DNA of 15,675 bases from Planctomycetota bacterium (GTDB taxonomy: Bacteria; Planctomycetota; Phycisphaerae; Phycisphaerales; UBA1924). A program made the position numbers and the translations under genes. Below the pieces are notes generated by a model. The model was not told the DNA's origin and made no database searches. It was given only the letters and a program-made list of their open reading frames with translations. This document shows positions 6,023-13,044 of the stretch, one piece after another. The stretch spans positions 1 to 15,675 of the forward strand of contig JAFLCM010000016.1 of assembly GCA_017303565.1 (NCBI GenBank), given 5' to 3'. Numbering within the stretch: position 1 is the stretch's first letter; the number at the start of each line of letters is the position of its first letter.

Positions 6023-8485
6023 ATGACCAAGGCCCATGAACAACAGCATGGCGGCGCGGCCGCACCGGCAGCCAAGACAGTCAAGACGACCATCGAGCGG
6101 ACCGACCTACCCATTGAGGGCATGACTTGCGCTTCATGCGCGAACCGGATCGAGAAGCGGCTTGGCAAGCAGCCAGGAGTGGAGTCCGCGAGCGTGAACT
6201 TCGCCACCAAGGTGGCGACCGTGAAGTACGACCCGGCGGCGACCGGGCCGGAGAAACTCGCCAAAGCGGTGGACGACATCGGGTACAAGGCGGTTGTGCC
6301 CCCGGTCAGATTCGGTACGGTGAATCCCGCGCACGGTCACGCGGGCCACGATCACGCAGCGATGCTCGCGGCACAGACAACGGGGGAGCACGCCGGGCAC
6401 GCGATGAGCGGTGGTGCGGAGGGAGAGGATCACTCGGCCCACATGAACGTGGGCGAGGCGGAGACAAGGCGGCTTCTGATCAAGATGATCGTGGGCGCTG
6501 TGTTGTCGCTCCCGGTGCTGATCATTGCAATGTCGCACGGGAAGATCGAGGCGTTTAACGTCCCGTGGATCAATTGGCTCCAGCTCGCGCTCACGACGCC
6601 GGTCATGTTCTGGTGCGGCTGGCAGTTCTTTCGCTCGGCGTGGAAGGGCCTCTGGCACTTCAGCGCCAACATGGACACGCTCGTAGCGATGGGCACCGGC
6701 GCTGCGTACCTCTACTCGCTCGCGGCGACGATCTGGCCGGGGTTCTTCGCGGGAGTCGGCGAGACAGTGGCCAACGGGCCGCACGCCGAGGGCGTGATGG
6801 CCGGCATGACGATGGTGCCGGTCTACTACGAGGCCGCGGCGGTCATCATCGTGCTCATCCTGCTGGGCAAGTACTTCGAGGCCCGGGCGACGGGCCGGAC
6901 GAGCGCGGCCATCAAGCGGCTCATCGGGATGCAGGCCAGAACGGCTCGCGTCATGCGAGACGGCACCGAGCAGGATGTGCTGATCGAATCCGTGATCGTG
7001 GGTGACCGCGTGCTGGTGCGCCCCGGCGAGAAGATCCCCGTGGACGGGAACGTCGAGAGCGGCCAGTCCGCGGTGGACGAGTCGATGCTCACCGGCGAGA
7101 GCGTGCCGGTCGAGAAGGCGGCCGGCGACAGCGTTTTCGGCGCGACCATGAACACCACCGGCGCCCTGCGGCTGGTCGCAACCAAGGTCGGAGCCGACTC
7201 GGCCCTCCAGCAAATCGTGCGGCTCGTGCAGGAAGCCCAGGGGAGCAAGGCCCCGATCGCCCGCCTGGCCGACAAGATAAGCGGCGTTTTTGTCCCCATC
7301 GTGATCGCCATCGCCCTCGTGACGTTCGTTGTCTGGTGGTTCGCATCGCCGGTGGACTCGCGGCTGAGCATGGCGCTGGTCACGGCCGTCTCTGTGCTCA
7401 TCATCGCGTGCCCGTGCGCCCTGGGGCTGGCAACGCCGACGGCGATTATGGTGGGAACAGGGCGCGGCGCAGAGAAGGGCATCCTTATCAAGGGCGGCGA
7501 GGCGCTGGAGACCGCCCACAAACTCACCGCCATCGTGCTCGACAAGACGGGCACCATCACGCACGGCAAGCCCGCCGTGACCGACATCATCCCGGCACCT
7601 GGGGGCGTGCTCGATGAACGCGAGTTGCTGCGGCTGGCCGCATCAGCCGAGCAGCACAGCGAGCACCCGCTCGCCGCGGCGATCGTGCGTGAGGCCACGG
7701 CACGCGGGCTGCCCCTCACCGAGCCGATCGGCTTCCAGGCCGTGGTCGGTCATGGCGTTGAAGCCACGGTGGACGGCCGGGCTGTACTCGTCGGCAAGGC
7801 GGCGTTGCTCGAGCAGCGCGGTATCCGGTCCACGCTGGCGGAGAAGGCCGCGGGACTGGCGGCGATGGGGCGCACGCCCATGTTCGTCGGCGTGGACGGG
7901 CGCGAAGCAGGAATCATTGCAGTCGCCGACACGGTGCGGCCCGAGTCGAAGGAGGCCATCGCCACGATGCACGCTCTCGGGCTGCGCGTCGTCATGATGA
8001 CCGGCGACAACCAACGAACGGCCGAGGCGGTCGCCTCGCAGGTCGGCGTCGATGTGGTCTTCGCCGACGTCCTGCCCAAGGACAAGGCGGACAAGGTCAA
8101 GGCCCTCCAGGCCGAAGGTCACGTCGTGGGCATGGTCGGCGACGGCATCAACGACGCCCCGGCGCTCGCCCAGGCCGATGTGGGCCTCGCGGTCGGGACC
8201 GGAACCGATGTGGCGATGGAGTCCGCGGACATCACGCTGATGCGGGGCGACCTCCGGGCCGTGCCCCAGGCCATCGCCCTTTCCCACGCCACCATGCGCA
8301 CCATCAGGCAGAATCTGTTCTGGGCGTTCATCTACAACGTGGTCGGCATTCCGATCGCGGCGGGTGTGCTGTTCCCGCTCACGGGCTGGCTGCTCTCGCC
8401 GATCATCGCGAGTGCAGCGATGGCGTTCAGCAGTGTCTCGGTCGTGTTGAATAGCCTTCGACTGGCGCGCGGCAAGGTAGGATGA
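6023..8485 (+). CDS. copA: CopA-type Cu(+)-exporting P1B ATPase
   Basis: 820 residues, exporting Cu(+) from the cytoplasm. Start at ATG 6023 because GAAGG at 6012-6016 is six bases upstream; the ATG at 6017 touches it with no spacing. Seen in order: N-terminal HMA domain with GMTCASC (C36, C39); a His-rich linker at about 100-145 (HGHAGHDHAA and more); eight membrane helices; TGES at 357-360; CPC at 463-465 in the metal-translocating helix; DKTGTIT with phosphorylated D507; the HP dipeptide at 548-549 of the nucleotide domain; GDGIND at 706-711. The P1B-1 selectivity residues YN (771-772) and MAFSS (800-804) are present, which assigns Cu(+)/Ag(+). Last gene of the copper operon and the natural partner of CopZ. 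Confidence 0.96.
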   Translation: MTKAHEQQHGGAAAPAAKTVKTTIERTDLPIEGMTCASCANRIEKRLGKQPGVESASVNFATKVATVKYDPAATGPEKLAKAVDDIGYKAVVPPVRFGTVNPAHGHAGHDHAAMLAAQTTGEHAGHAMSGGAEGEDHSAHMNVGEAETRRLLIKMIVGAVLSLPVLIIAMSHGKIEAFNVPWINWLQLALTTPVMFWCGWQFFRSAWKGLWHFSANMDTLVAMGTGAAYLYSLAATIWPGFFAGVGETVANGPHAEGVMAGMTMVPVYYEAAAVIIVLILLGKYFEARATGRTSAAIKRLIGMQARTARVMRDGTEQDVLIESVIVGDRVLVRPGEKIPVDGNVESGQSAVDESMLTGESVPVEKAAGDSVFGATMNTTGALRLVATKVGADSALQQIVRLVQEAQGSKAPIARLADKISGVFVPIVIAIALVTFVVWWFASPVDSRLSMALVTAVSVLIIACPCALGLATPTAIMVGTGRGAEKGILIKGGEALETAHKLTAIVLDKTGTITHGKPAVTDIIPAPGGVLDERELLRLAASAEQHSEHPLAAAIVREATARGLPLTEPIGFQAVVGHGVEATVDGRAVLVGKAALLEQRGIRSTLAEKAAGLAAMGRTPMFVGVDGREAGIIAVADTVRPESKEAIATMHALGLRVVMMTGDNQRTAEAVASQVGVDVVFADVLPKDKADKVKALQAEGHVVGMVGDGINDAPALAQADVGLAVGTGTDVAMESADITLMRGDLRAVPQAIALSHATMRTIRQNLFWAFIYNVVGIPIAAGVLFPLTGWLLSPIIASAAMAFSSVSVVLNSLRLARGKVG

Positions 8486-8490
8486 ACCGC

Positions 8491-8512
8491 CGCGGCCTTG
8501 GGAATCGCCGCG
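8491..8512 (+). terminator. Weak hairpin after copA
   Basis: CGCGGC at 8491-8496 pairs with GCCGCG at 8507-8512 around a 10-base loop, six bases after the copA stop. No T run follows, so intrinsic termination is doubtful. It is the only hairpin noticed between the two converging transcription units. Confidence 0.25.
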
Positions 8513-8531
8513 AACGCGACCCGCAGGTCCT

Positions 8532-8717
8532 TCAGTTTCCTGCTCGCAGCACACCGCGCTTGCAGTCCCTCACGTACGTGAAGAGTGCTCCCGTGGTCAC
8601 GAGTTCGGTGAACTGCTCGCGGGCCTCCGATTCAAGGTCGTCGTACTCTGGGCGGCCCCACGCCCGCCGTGCAGATAGGACCTGCCAGAGGCGGTAGAGG
8701 GCTTCGGCCTACGTCAT
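8532..8717 (-). pseudogene. Short gene coupled to hsdM, broken by an amber codon
   Basis: On the - strand an ATG at 8717-8715 overlaps the hsdM stop as ATGA, the usual sign of translational coupling. The frame reads Met-Thr-TAG (stop at 8711-8709), then 58 sense codons to a TGA at 8534-8532. The part after the TAG reads like a real protein: AEALYRLWQVLSARRAWGRP, then EYDDLESEAREQFTELVTTG, then ALFTYVRDCKRG. No ATG, GTG or TTG occurs in frame until codon 40, so an internal start cannot rescue it. One base change (TAG from CAG or GAG) would restore a 61-residue protein. Options: a recently inactivated gene, amber read-through, or a sequencing error. The family is not recognised. The small + strand frame over the same bases is its shadow. 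Confidence 0.65.
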
Positions 8718-10507
8718 GCTTCACGTCCCACCAGCGAACAAAGTGACGCCAATGCGGCAGCGACCTCGTCGCCCTTCGCCTTGATGAGGTCAATCAGCTC
8801 CGCTGGCGTGCGTGTGTCTACTTCGGCCTTGCGATTGGGATTGACCGCCTTCAGGTCGTACACAGCGTTCTCGATCGCCTCGGCCTTTGCTGTCGCCTCG
8901 CGGGCCTCCTTCACGAGCGCCGCGATCTCGGAGTCCACCGCAGCGATCGCTGCCTCATCACGAGGCTTAGCCTTCTTCAGTTCCCCAAGCCGCTCACGCT
9001 TCGCGTCCGCATCAGCGGACTTCTCCCGGGCCAGGTCCTTGAACGGCTGGGCATCGGTCGCGGCCTTGGCCTTTCGCGCCGTCAGGTCCACGGTCCATGA
9101 CCGATCGGAGTGCCCCTTTGTGGCCAGCATCGCCGCGAAGTCCTCAAAGTGCTTCAGGGTCAGGGGTGTCTTCTTGCCGACCTTCACGTCCGACAGGTCG
9201 TAGTACCAGATCCTCTCCGTCGGCTTGCCTTTGGTGAAGAACAGCAGGTTGGTCTTGACACCCGCGCCGGCGGCGCTGAAGACCCCGCCCGGCAGCGAGA
9301 GCACGCACCACAGGTCGCAGTCGTCGGTGAGTTTCCGCTTGGTCTTGACGAACGCCTCCTCGTTGGTGCGAAAAAGCACGCCCTCATCGATCACCACGCC
9401 GCATCGCCCCCCGTGCCGCAGCGAGCGGATGAAGTGCTGCATGAACAGCACCTGTGTCGCGCTGGTGCGGTAGTCGAAGTTGGTCTGCGCGCTGATGCTT
9501 TCCTTGCCGCCAAAGGGCGGGTTAGTGAGGATCACGTCGAACTGCGTGGGCGCGCCCTGGAACAGGCCCCCATACACCTCATCGCCCGTGAGCGCGTTGC
9601 CGTGCCAGATGTTTGGGCGGTCGATGCCGTGCAGGATCAGGTTGGCCAGCCCGATCGGATAGATCAGGTTCTCTTTCTCGCGTCCCCAGAACGTCTCGTG
9701 CTTGAAGCGCTGCACGGCGTCAGCGCTGATCTTCTTGCCGCCCGCACCTGGCTTGTTCATCTGCCCCTTCATGTACTCCGCGGCTTGGGCAAGGAAGCCA
9801 CCGGTTCCGCAGCACGGGTCGTACACCGTCTCGCCGAGTTTCGGATCGATCGTCCGCACCATCGCGCGGATCACCTCACGCGGCGTGAAGAACTGGCCAG
9901 CGTCGCTCCCCTTCTCGCCCATCTTCAGCAGCAGCCCTTCGTAGACCTGGCTGAGCGTGAAGACGTGCTGGTCGCTGATGTGCTCGTTGGAAATCTCGTG
10001 GACCTTGTCGAGCACGTCGAGGAGGTTGCGCTCGGTGTCGATGCGGACCTTCTCGACGCCCGACATGATCTCGGAGATCACCTTCTGGCGGCTGGTGGCC
10101 TGTCCCTTGTCGCGCAGCGCCTTGAGGTACGGGATCAACTCGCTGTTGCAGAACGCCAGGAACCCCTTCGGCGGCCCCTCCTCCAGTTCCTTGCGCTTGT
10201 TCGACCATTTCTCCGGCGCATCTTTCGGAGCAGGCGCGGCCCAGTCCTTCCAGCGGTACGGCTTTCTGAGCGACGGCGTGTACCGCGCCCCGACGGCCTC
10301 GGCCTCGGCGGCCTCGCGGTCCTCGGTCTCGTCGAGGATGCGCAGGAACAGGATCCACGTCAGTTCCGGGACGTACTGGAGCGCGCTGGCCACGTTGCCG
10401 CGGCGCATGACGTCGCAGATGGACCAGATCGCCTGGTCCACGCTCTGCTGGGTGGCGTGCTTCTTGGTGCCGTTCGCCTTGCCGTTGCTGCTCGCCCGTT
10501 TCGCCAT
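8714..10507 (-). CDS. hsdM: Type I restriction-modification methyltransferase subunit HsdM
   Basis: A 597-residue N6-adenine DNA methyltransferase that modifies the host copy of the target site in an M2S1 complex and forms the core of the restriction complex with HsdR. The helical HsdM N-terminal domain spans about 20-195. The catalytic domain has GQFFTPRE (204-211), the S-adenosylmethionine motif DPCCGTGG (230-237) and the catalytic NPPF (329-332). A Lys/Ala/Glu-rich coiled coil at about 490-555 lies near the C-terminus and would pack against the HsdS helices. Longer than the classic HsdM (about 520), mostly through this segment. No clear ribosome binding site precedes the ATG. It lies about 320 bp after the DUF3800 gene, so it may have its own promoter. 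Confidence 0.95.
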   Translation of the reverse strand: MAKRASSNGKANGTKKHATQQSVDQAIWSICDVMRRGNVASALQYVPELTWILFLRILDETEDREAAEAEAVGARYTPSLRKPYRWKDWAAPAPKDAPEKWSNKRKELEEGPPKGFLAFCNSELIPYLKALRDKGQATSRQKVISEIMSGVEKVRIDTERNLLDVLDKVHEISNEHISDQHVFTLSQVYEGLLLKMGEKGSDAGQFFTPREVIRAMVRTIDPKLGETVYDPCCGTGGFLAQAAEYMKGQMNKPGAGGKKISADAVQRFKHETFWGREKENLIYPIGLANLILHGIDRPNIWHGNALTGDEVYGGLFQGAPTQFDVILTNPPFGGKESISAQTNFDYRTSATQVLFMQHFIRSLRHGGRCGVVIDEGVLFRTNEEAFVKTKRKLTDDCDLWCVLSLPGGVFSAAGAGVKTNLLFFTKGKPTERIWYYDLSDVKVGKKTPLTLKHFEDFAAMLATKGHSDRSWTVDLTARKAKAATDAQPFKDLAREKSADADAKRERLGELKKAKPRDEAAIAAVDSEIAALVKEAREATAKAEAIENAVYDLKAVNPNRKAEVDTRTPAELIDLIKAKGDEVAAALASLCSLVGREA

Positions 10508-10515
10508 ATGCGAGC

Positions 10516-10545
10516 AGTGTATTCGCGGGGTGTACGCTCTACCCC
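10516..10545 (-). promoter_or_regulatory. Possible hsdM promoter/operator
   Basis: Reading the - strand, a TACACT (-10-like, + coordinates 10516-10521) lies about 8 bases before the hsdM ATG. Just upstream of it is an inverted repeat, GGGGT at 10527-10531 and ACCCC at 10541-10545, with partial extension of the arms. If real, the transcript would be nearly leaderless, fitting the missing ribosome binding site. No good -35 element is seen. Confidence 0.25.
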
Positions 10546-10626
10546 ACGACCGTTCGCCTCTACCTCATCGGCGAAGCGGCCGTTGAGCGCCGCCGCCACC
10601 TCCTCAACCACGACGAGCCGCAGCGG

Positions 10627-10700
10627 CGGGTTTTGCACCCGACCGCGGCCCTGCGAACGAAGCCCGAAAGGGCGGGGAGCGGGCCTTTGGGCCTCAGAAA
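10627..10700. repeat. Cluster of small GC hairpins in the intergenic gap
   Basis: Three short inverted repeats follow each other: CGGGT-TTTGC-ACCCG at 10627-10641, GCCC-GAAA-GGGC at 10662-10673 (a GNRA-type loop), and GGCC-TTTG-GGCC near 10682-10693. None has a T run. The arrangement resembles dispersed intergenic REP-like elements, but one copy in one window cannot show repetition. Confidence 0.3.
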
Positions 10701-10733
10701 CGGGGTATCCGCAATGCCCGAGACCGGTTCAAG

Positions 10734-10762
10734 TTGACCCGAGTCCGATTCGATGGCATAAT
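10734..10762 (+). promoter_or_regulatory. Near-consensus sigma70 promoter with extended -10
   Basis: TTGACC at 10734-10739, a 17-base spacer, and CATAAT at 10757-10762 preceded by TGG (extended -10). Five of six bases match consensus in each hexamer, which is striking in DNA this GC-rich. It points away from hsdM, and no protein gene lies in front of it on the + strand. Confidence 0.6.
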
Positions 10763-10767
10763 GGGAT

Positions 10768-10837
10768 GGCCTGCCCGTCCGAAGCCCCACGCTCCGCGTA
10801 GGGTACTCAGTAGGATTGGTGGGCCTTCTTTATTTTT
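10768..10837 (+). ncRNA. Candidate small RNA of about 70 nt
   Basis: Starts at the predicted transcription start of the promoter just upstream. GGCCTGCC at 10768-10775 pairs over eight positions (two G-U) with GGTGGGCC at 10818-10825. After one mismatch, GTCC (10777-10780) pairs with GGAT (10813-10816). Inside, CCCACGC pairs with GCGT-A-GGG (10786-10803, loop TCC, one bulged A). A T-rich tail, TTCTTTATTTTT at 10826-10837, follows the closing stem, as in a Rho-independent terminator. The end overlaps the last codons of the DUF3800 gene in antisense. It is not a tRNA by shape. An 11-codon frame from ATG 10766 exists but would need a leaderless start. Confidence 0.45.
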
Positions 10838-11675
10838 GGCCCTTCGTGAGCGACTTGTCGTAGTCGTGGTCGCTAGGCACGAACGCCCAGTGGCGATACG
10901 GCTTGGACCACGTCCCCTCCAGGCCGCCGCCCGTGGTGATGCCGATGTTGAAGTTCGGGTGCAGGGCGCGAACGCGGCCGAGGATGTGCTTGTACAGCTT
11001 CTCCTTGGCAATGGTCCGCTTGCCGCGCTTCTTCTGGCCTGCCGGGATCGCCTTGTGCAGGTCGTTGAGCCGGAACGCCATCGATCCGAGCACGATGTCC
11101 AAGCATTGCAGCAGCGGGTGCTCATGGGAGCGCACCTCGGTGAGGTCTTCGGGCGCGATCGAGAGCCGGGCCTTTTGGAACGCCGTTGAAGCGTTGAGGC
11201 CCATGATGTACCCCTTGAACCTCGCCACCTGTTCGCCGGTGTCGGGGAACTGATCAAAGTACGCCCGCAGCCGCACCGGCCCCGCGTGCGTGGGCATGTA
11301 CGCGAACCCGAAGGCGTGCTTGATGAACTGGTAGTAGAGAATGAAGAACGACTGCTCGACCTGCATCGGCGTCAGGCCCGTGGGCTTGCGGGCATTCTGG
11401 CGGAACATGATCCGGACCTTCACTCGCCCGGCGGCCACCTCATCGAAGAACGCATCCATCAGCGCGATGTACTTGTCCAGGTAGTTGTCGGTGACCTTCT
11501 GCCACTTGACCTCGCCCAGCAGGTTCTGGACGGTCTTCGCGGCGGCCAGACGCCGCGACACGGCCTCCACCTGCGACCCACCCACCAACGCCCCGCCGTA
11601 GAAGTTCGAGAAGTACGCGCCGTCGCCGACGGACTCGTCGCAGTAGAGGACGTATTCCTTTTCGGTGATGGGCAT
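10830..11675 (-). CDS. DUF3800 family protein (RNase H-like fold) inside the restriction operon
   Basis: 281 residues from ATG 11675, the first Met after the hsdS stop, 13 bases after it; an earlier start would lie inside hsdS. DUF3800 features: N-terminal YVLYCDES (D13, E14) followed by a strand with GGALVGG, a central strand ending in D141 (VRLRAYFDQ), and the late helix LLQCLDIVLGSMAF with D193. In this family the spaced acidic residues resemble an RNase H-like metal site, but biochemical activity is not established. The C-terminal 60 residues are Lys-rich and basic (GQKKRGKR), suggesting nucleic-acid contact. Genes of this family are often found near defence and mobile genes. Its place between hsdS and hsdM suggests it is an accessory of this system or cargo within it. 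Confidence 0.8.
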   Translation of the reverse strand: MPITEKEYVLYCDESVGDGAYFSNFYGGALVGGSQVEAVSRRLAAAKTVQNLLGEVKWQKVTDNYLDKYIALMDAFFDEVAAGRVKVRIMFRQNARKPTGLTPMQVEQSFFILYYQFIKHAFGFAYMPTHAGPVRLRAYFDQFPDTGEQVARFKGYIMGLNASTAFQKARLSIAPEDLTEVRSHEHPLLQCLDIVLGSMAFRLNDLHKAIPAGQKKRGKRTIAKEKLYKHILGRVRALHPNFNIGITTGGGLEGTWSKPYRHWAFVPSDHDYDKSLTKGQK

Positions 11676-11688
11676 GATCGGCGGGAGT

Positions 11689-13044
11689 TTACTCACGCGC
11701 CTCCGCGCCGCCGAAGGCGTCGCGCAGGAGGGCGGCGGGCAGGGCTTCGATCGCCGCGAGTTCATCGCGGCACCGCACGATCACCCCCTCGGCAGCGGCG
11801 AGTCTTTGGGTGATTTCGGCGGCGAGGCGGCGCTGGGTGGGGAGGTCGGGGACGCACACCGAGAACTGTTCGACCGTTGGGAAGTAGATCGTGTGATGAA
11901 CCGCGCCGCTGCCCAAGTCACGGATCGGCTTCCGGCACGCGATGAACAGGTGCATCAGGAAGGATGGGTCAAGGTCGGGGCCGCAAACCCAGTTCACGAA
12001 GTCCTGCGATGTGGCCATCTCCCGCCCCATGATTGTCACGAAGCCGACCGACGCCGTCCGCGAAAGGCAGACGGACCCGGCAGGCAGTCGCACGGCGGCT
12101 GAGTTCTCGATGCCGAGCGCGTTCGTGTGCTCGGATGTGTCCATCGCGACCCGGCCGTCCAACGCACGGATGTCGGGCAACTGGATCCACGGGATGTCGC
12201 CGTTCCAATACTCGGGGCAGCGCCGGCTGGGCGTGTGGCCGGTCGCGAGCCGGGCTAGGGACGTGAGGCGGTGCCACTTCCAGCCGGGCTTCGTCGGCGT
12301 GCTGGGAGCAAGCGGAGATGCGTCGAACGGCGGCGGATCACCGAAGACTTCGCGGAGGAGCGCGGCGGGGAGGGATTCGGCGGCGGCGAGGCGCTGCGCG
12401 GCGGCGGCGCGGGCACGCTCCACCGCCCCCAGTTGCTCCGTCAACCGCCCCGCGATCCGCTCCTGCTCCGCCAGCGGGGGAATGCACACAGCGAATTGCT
12501 CAACGGTTGGGCAGTAGATCGTCTGATGAACTGCGCCACTGCCGAGGTCGCGGATGGGCTTTCGGCAGGCGATGAACAGCCACTTCAGAAACTCCGGTGA
12601 CAGATCCGGCCCGCAGACCCAGTTCACGAAGTCCTGCGAGGTTGCCATCGGACGACCCATGACGGTCACAAATCCGACCGAGGCCGTGCGGGACAGGCAG
12701 ACGGTGCCCTCCGGAAGCAGCACGGCGGCGGAATTCTTGATGCCGAGTTCGTTGGTGTGCTCCAGCGTGTCGAGTGCACGCTGACCGTCGAGGGCGCGGA
12801 TGTCTGGAAGTTGCAGCCACGGGATGTCGCCGTTCCAATACTCGGGACAGCGGCGGCTTGGCGTGTGGCCGGTGGCGAGCCGAGCGAGCGTGAGCAGCCG
12901 ATGCCACCGCCAGCCCGGGCGTGTTGGTTCGACTGGCACCGTCGGGTCTGCTGTGAACGGAAACGATGGGCCGAGAGCATCGCTCCGGACGCCTTCGAGT
13001 CCTCCGCGTTCTTTCCTTTCTTCTCGCGGAGCGACGACTTTCAT
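11689..13044 (-). CDS. hsdS: Type I restriction-modification specificity subunit HsdS with duplicated recognition domains
   Basis: 451 residues. ATG overlaps the hsdR stop (ATGA). HsdS reads the DNA target for both methylation and restriction. Layout: a variable N-terminal leader (1-42), recognition domain 1 (about 43-190), a helical spacer (about 190-235, EQERIAGRLTEQL), recognition domain 2 (about 253-400), then a second helix (about 400-446). The two recognition domains line up with a fixed shift of 210 residues; I count 24 differences over 149 positions (about 84% identity), including identical blocks such as RLATGHTPSRRCPEYWNGD. HsdS proteins normally carry two unrelated domains that read different half-sites; here both should read the same one. 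Confidence 0.95.
   Translation of the reverse strand: MKVVAPREERKERGGLEGVRSDALGPSFPFTADPTVPVEPTRPGWRWHRLLTLARLATGHTPSRRCPEYWNGDIPWLQLPDIRALDGQRALDTLEHTNELGIKNSAAVLLPEGTVCLSRTASVGFVTVMGRPMATSQDFVNWVCGPDLSPEFLKWLFIACRKPIRDLGSGAVHQTIYCPTVEQFAVCIPPLAEQERIAGRLTEQLGAVERARAAAAQRLAAAESLPAALLREVFGDPPPFDASPLAPSTPTKPGWKWHRLTSLARLATGHTPSRRCPEYWNGDIPWIQLPDIRALDGRVAMDTSEHTNALGIENSAAVRLPAGSVCLSRTASVGFVTIMGREMATSQDFVNWVCGPDLDPSFLMHLFIACRKPIRDLGSGAVHHTIYFPTVEQFSVCVPDLPTQRRLAAEITQRLAAAEGVIVRCRDELAAIEALPAALLRDAFGGAEARE
11851..12290 (-). repeat. Intragenic direct repeat, copy encoding recognition domain 2 of HsdS
   Basis: Matches 12481-12920 with a constant offset of 630 bp. The longest identical blocks seen are 30 bp (12187-12216 with 12817-12846) and 23 bp (11987-12009 with 12617-12639). 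Differences between the copies are scattered, and many are silent. Confidence 0.85.
12481..12920 (-). repeat. Intragenic direct repeat, copy encoding recognition domain 1 of HsdS
   Basis: Partner of 11851-12290 at an offset of 630 bp, in the same orientation. Direct repeats of this length can recombine and delete one recognition domain, leaving a half-length HsdS. Confidence 0.85.

Noticed and set aside
8482..8697. 71-codon + strand frame overlapping the copA stop
   Set aside because: Ser/Arg-rich, with no ribosome binding site; the same bases on the - strand give the more protein-like frame after hsdM.
10360..10638. - strand frame starting at GTG 10638 (VQNPPLRLVVVEEVAA) upstream of and overlapping hsdM
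   Set aside because: It runs into the hsdM gene in another frame and loses protein-like composition there; at best a relic, with no support as a gene.
10721..10765. Possible tRNA T-arm (GGTTCAA near 10726)
   Set aside because: No matching stem on the other side of the loop, and no acceptor or anticodon arms around it.
9110..10801. A 563-codon open frame on the + strand opposite hsdM
   Set aside because: No domain is visible, and it covers the antisense of conserved methyltransferase motifs. It is a shadow; only its promoter-bearing end region has separate interest.
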